Shown piece after piece: positions 61,643 through 64,000 of a stretch of DNA of 64,000 bases (the first letter of the stretch is position 1; each line of letters starts with the position of its first letter). The position numbers were made by a program, and so were the translations under genes. The notes under the pieces were generated by a model. That model had not been told where the DNA came from. It saw only the letters and a program-made list of their open reading frames with translations, and did not search any database. Origin of the DNA: Streptomyces seoulensis (GTDB taxonomy: Bacteria; Actinomycetota; Actinomycetes; Streptomycetales; Streptomycetaceae); contig NZ_CP032229.1 of NCBI RefSeq assembly GCF_004328625.1, forward strand, positions 2,542,001 to 2,606,000, read 5' to 3'.

Positions 61643-61945
61643 GTGCCGACCTACCAGTACCAGTGCAAGGACTGCGGCGAGGGCCTCGAGGCGGTGCAGA
61701 AGTTCACCGACGACGCCCTGACCGAGTGCCCCAGCTGCGGTGGCCCCTTGAAGAAGGTGTTCTCCGCCGTCGGCATTGTCTTCAAGGGCTCCGGCTTCTA
61801 CCGCAACGATTCGCGCGGCGCGTCGTCGAGCAGCAGCCCGGCCACGAAGCCGTCCTCGACGTCCTCGTCGTCCGACACGAAGTCGTCGACGTCGTCTTCG
61901 TCGTCCTCCTCGACGCCGTCGTCCTCGGCCGGCTCCGCCGCCTGA
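61643..61945 (+). CDS. FmdB family zinc-ribbon protein with Ser-rich tail
   Basis: This 100-residue protein has an N-terminal FmdB zinc ribbon (about 1-50): PTYQYQCKDCGEGLE and TECPSCGGPLKKVFSAVGIVFKG (quoted ends TECPSCGG and GIVFKG), with two CxxC pairs. The remaining half is a low-complexity Ser/Thr/Lys tail. FmdB proteins are putative regulators linked to amide or formamide metabolism, but most are uncharacterised. The GTG at 61643 has AGGAGGAA at 61631-61638. Confidence 0.88.
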   Translation: MPTYQYQCKDCGEGLEAVQKFTDDALTECPSCGGPLKKVFSAVGIVFKGSGFYRNDSRGASSSSSPATKPSSTSSSSDTKSSTSSSSSSSTPSSSAGSAA

Positions 61946-61961
61946 GAACCCCGCTTTCCCG

Positions 61962-61989
61962 GACCCTGCCGTCATCCGACGGCGGGGTC
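61962..61989 (+). terminator. Hairpin after the FmdB gene
   Basis: A 12-bp stem with one G-T pair (61962-61973 with 61978-61989) closes loop ATCC and lies 16 bases after the fmdB stop. Confidence 0.7.
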
Positions 61990-62053
61990 TTCGGCGTACA
62001 TGCGAACGGGTGATCCTGGTGGCCGCTTCCGGGGGGCCGTTAGGGTGCTGGGC

Positions 62054-62887
62054 ATGGCGAACGCAGAGATCGGCGTAATCGGCGGCTCGGGTTTCTACTC
62101 GTTCCTGGACGACGTGACCGAGGTCCAGGTGGACACCCCTTACGGGGCGCCCTCCGACTCCGTCTTCGTGGGCGAGGTCGCGGGCCGCAGGGTGGCCTTC
62201 CTTCCCCGGCACGGGCGCGGGCATCACCTTCCGCCGCACCGCATCAACTACCGGGCCAACCTGTGGGCGCTGCGTTCGCTGGGAGTCCGGCAGGTGCTGG
62301 GGCCGTGCGCGGTGGGCGGACTGCGGCCGGAGTTCGGGCCGGGCACGCTGCTGGTGCCGGACCAGATGGTCGACCGCACCAGGACGCGGCAGCAGACCTT
62401 CTTCGACGGGCTCCCGCTGCCGGACGGCACGGTGCCCAACGTGGTGCATGTGTCGCTGGCCGACCCCTACTGCCCGACCGGGCGGAGCATCGCGCTGAAG
62501 GCGGCCCGTGGGCGGGACTGGACGCCGGTCGACGGCGGCACGCTGGTCGTGGTGGAGGGGCCGCGCTTCTCCACCCGCGCCGAGTCGCTGTGGCATCAGG
62601 CACAGGGCTGGTCGGTGGTCGGGATGACCGGGCATCCGGAGGCGGCGCTCGCCCGTGAGCTGGAGCTCTGCTACACCTCGCTGACCCTGGTCACCGACCT
62701 GGACGCGGGCGCGGAGACCGGCGAGGGGGTGTCCCACGACGAGGTGCTCCAGGTGTTCGCGGCGAACGTGGACCGGCTGCGGGGGGTGCTGTTCGACGCG
62801 GTGGCGGGGTTGCCGGAGACCGGGGAGCGGGACTGTCTCTGCGTGGGGGCGCTCGGGGGGATGGAGCCGGGGATTCCGTTGCCGTAG
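62054..62887 (+). CDS. mtnP: S-methyl-5'-thioadenosine phosphorylase
   Basis: MtnP phosphorolyses methylthioadenosine to adenine and methylthioribose-1-phosphate in methionine salvage. The 277-residue protein has IGVIGGSGFYSFL at the N-terminus (phosphate loop GSGFY), FLPRHGRGHHLPPHRINYRANLWAL (quoted ends FLPRHGRGH and INYRANLWAL), GPRFSTRAES and VVGMTGHPEAALA. A purine nucleoside phosphorylase role cannot be fully excluded. The ATG at 62054 lacks a ribosome-binding site and lies 7 bases after TAGGGT (62041-62046), a good Streptomyces -10, suggesting a leaderless mRNA. Confidence 0.9.
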   Translation: MANAEIGVIGGSGFYSFLDDVTEVQVDTPYGAPSDSVFVGEVAGRRVAFLPRHGRGHHLPPHRINYRANLWALRSLGVRQVLGPCAVGGLRPEFGPGTLLVPDQMVDRTRTRQQTFFDGLPLPDGTVPNVVHVSLADPYCPTGRSIALKAARGRDWTPVDGGTLVVVEGPRFSTRAESLWHQAQGWSVVGMTGHPEAALARELELCYTSLTLVTDLDAGAETGEGVSHDEVLQVFAANVDRLRGVLFDAVAGLPETGERDCLCVGALGGMEPGIPLP

Positions 62888-63038
62888 CCGTGCTGGGACG
62901 AGGTTGCTTCCACGTTCGGGTGACGGGGTTTTCCACAACCGGTGGGTAGTCCACGGGCTCCGGCGGGGTCCGGCGAGACGGGTCATCGTGGGGATCGCAG
63001 AGCGTTCCCTCGTCCCCTCGTCACAGGTGGTGATCCCG

Positions 63039-63632
63039 ATGTCCGTGCACCCGAACACCGTCCCCGCTCCCGCTTTCCGCGTGCCGCGCCCGCTGGGCAC
63101 GGATGCGCCGGCGACCCGTGAGGTCCCCTTCTTCCCGCCCCTGCGCGTACGGGGCGGGGGTGGACCGGCGGGACGGCTGGCGCGGTACCGGGGCAGGGCG
63201 GTCGCCGCCGGGCTGGCGGTGACGGCGGCGGCGCTGGTCGCGGCCGGCCCCCGCTCCCCCGGCGGCGGCACTCCGTCCGCCGAGCGGCCCCGGGGGCATC
63301 CGGCCGCCGGTCCGGTACGCGGGCGCGGGCCGGGTGAGCTGGTGCGGGCACCGGTGCGCATCGCGGACGCGGCCACCGTGCGGCTGCTGCGGCCCGGGGA
63401 CCGGGTGGACGTGGTCGCGGCGGAGGAGCGGGCGGCGCCGGGGGGTGGCGGGTCGGCGCGGGTGCTGGCGCGCGGGGCCCGGGTGGTCCGGCTGCCGGAG
63501 CCGCTGGACCGCGTTCCGGGTGAGGGAAGCGTCACTGAGGGGGCGCTGGTCGTCCTCGCGGTGCCGCGTGCCACGGCGGCTCGGCTGGTGGGGGCGAACC
63601 CCATGGCCAGGCTGGCGGTGACGCTGTGGTGA
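63039..63632 (+). CDS. SAF/RcpC (CpaB-like) domain protein
   Basis: This 197-residue protein has a Pro-rich cytoplasmic N-terminus, a membrane segment at about 50-68 (VAAGLAVTAAALVAAG) and an extracytoplasmic SAF/RcpC-like domain (about 105-195). That domain shows RIADAATVRLLRPGDRVDVVA and ALVVLAVPRATAARLVGA, as in CpaB proteins of Flp/Tad pili. No other pilus gene is nearby. The ATG at 63039 is preceded by AGGTGG at 63025-63030. Confidence 0.78.
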   Translation: MSVHPNTVPAPAFRVPRPLGTDAPATREVPFFPPLRVRGGGGPAGRLARYRGRAVAAGLAVTAAALVAAGPRSPGGGTPSAERPRGHPAAGPVRGRGPGELVRAPVRIADAATVRLLRPGDRVDVVAAEERAAPGGGGSARVLARGARVVRLPEPLDRVPGEGSVTEGALVVLAVPRATAARLVGANPMARLAVTLW

Positions 63633-63668
63633 GTCTTGTCGGGAACATTTCCGGAAGCGTGCGGTCAA

Positions 63669-63686
63669 GTCGCTCGATCGAGCGAC
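63669..63686. terminator. Perfect palindrome GTCGCTCGA/TCGAGCGAC upstream of mscL
   Basis: A perfect 9+9 palindrome with no spacer lies 36 bases after the SAF-domain gene and about 90 bases before mscL. It could terminate the former or be an operator of mscL. A TTGGAC at 63691 and TAGGTT at 63717 just beyond are promoter-like but 20 bp apart, which is long. Confidence 0.45.
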
Positions 63687-63773
63687 GGGATTGGACAGGG
63701 TGGCAGCACCCTGACGTAGGTTGCGGAGCGCTCTGTTCCCCAGCCTGTGCGCATGACGAGGAGACTCACCGAG

Positions 63774-64000
63774 GTGAACGCGAAGAAGGAAGCGGTCAGC
63801 ATCCTGGACGGCTTCAAAGCCTTCCTGATGCGTGGCAACGTCATCGATCTGGCGGTCGCGGTGGTCATCGGTGCCGCCTTCACCAGCATCGTGAACTCGG
63901 TGGTGAAGGGTGTCATCAACCCGCTGGTCGGCGCGATCGGCACGAAGAACCTCGACCACTACAGCTACTGCCTGAAGGACCCCTGCAAGCCGGGGACGGA
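63774..64000 (+). CDS. mscL: Large-conductance mechanosensitive channel, 3' truncated by the window edge
   Basis: MscL opens under membrane tension to release solutes on osmotic downshock. The visible N-terminal part reads [20 protein letters not shown] and then [17 protein letters not shown], the conserved first helix and TM1 of MscL, followed by a loop with [12 protein letters not shown] start at GTG 63774 with GAGGAGA upstream; an ATG at 63753 is in frame. The cyclo-ligase to mscL neighbourhood matches other actinobacteria. Confidence 0.92.
   Translation, partial: MNAKKEAVSILDGFKAFLMRGNVIDLAVAVVIGAAFTSIVNSVVKGVINPLVGAIGTKNLDHYSYCLKDPCKPGT

Noticed and set aside
1..64000. CRISPR arrays, insertion sequences, prophage or integrase genes
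   Set aside because: No regularly spaced repeats, transposase or recombinase motifs were seen; the single tRNA gene has no adjacent integrase or visible duplicated 3' end.

Overview
The window is a stretch of high-GC chromosome from a Streptomyces-type actinomycete. Evidence: strong GC bias at third codon positions, many GTG starts, ATGA/GTGA-type overlaps, an SsgA-like sporulation protein, a protein mannosyltransferase, an RpfB-type resuscitation factor and a SepX-like division protein. From memory, the gene order closely follows the S. coelicolor segment from galK to mscL. No phage, transposon, CRISPR array or antibiotic gene cluster is visible; this is core chromosome with a few accessory genes.

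Layout. 1-390: end of a GNAT gene. 391-5829: galactose locus (galT-galE-galK, with a divergent sodium/solute symporter and a small membrane protein). 5869-10057: an orphan LuxR-type regulator with a degenerate receiver and two tandem PQQ-propeller membrane proteins. 10223-12783: ABC-F ATPase and a Uma2-type protein. 12787-18594: housekeeping block ispE, rsmA/ksgA, rpfB, tatD, a zinc-ribbon protein and rsmI. 18700-24645: protein O-mannosyltransferase, two tandem penicillin-binding proteins and an ssgE-like gene. 24820-27390: ECF metal transporter with a Nur-box-like operator. 27467-32433: assorted enzymes and a DMT exporter. 32488-35493: MMPL transporter, TetR regulator and two operator-like dyads. 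35574-38858: tricorn protease. 38899-41162: a rifamycin-associated-element-like palindrome followed by a HelR-like RNA polymerase ATPase. 41526-45607: BVMO/hydrolase/SDR operon with a divergent MerR regulator and a perfect dyad. 45604-48920: exonuclease III, a GNAT, and a secreted protein followed by a class F sortase. 49160-49233: tRNA-Ala(CGC). 49303-54691: sepX, rimJ-like, mogA, moaC, moeA/glp and galU. 54784-64000: 5-FTHF cyclo-ligase, penicillin acylase homologue, cation/proton antiporter, MFS transporter, FmdB-type protein, MTA phosphorylase, SAF-domain protein and the start of mscL.

How the genes work together. Several groups concern the cell envelope and division: RpfB, two PBPs, Pmt, SsgE, the sortase pair, SepX with a MoeA/Glp-type partner, GalU and MscL. 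The gal genes and galU both feed UDP-sugar pools. The most informative regulatory signals are a palindrome matching the rifamycin-associated element in front of the helR-like gene, a Nur-box-like repeat over the promoter of an apparently leaderless nikMN-type gene, and dyads next to the tetR and merR genes. All database comparisons are from memory; no search was run.
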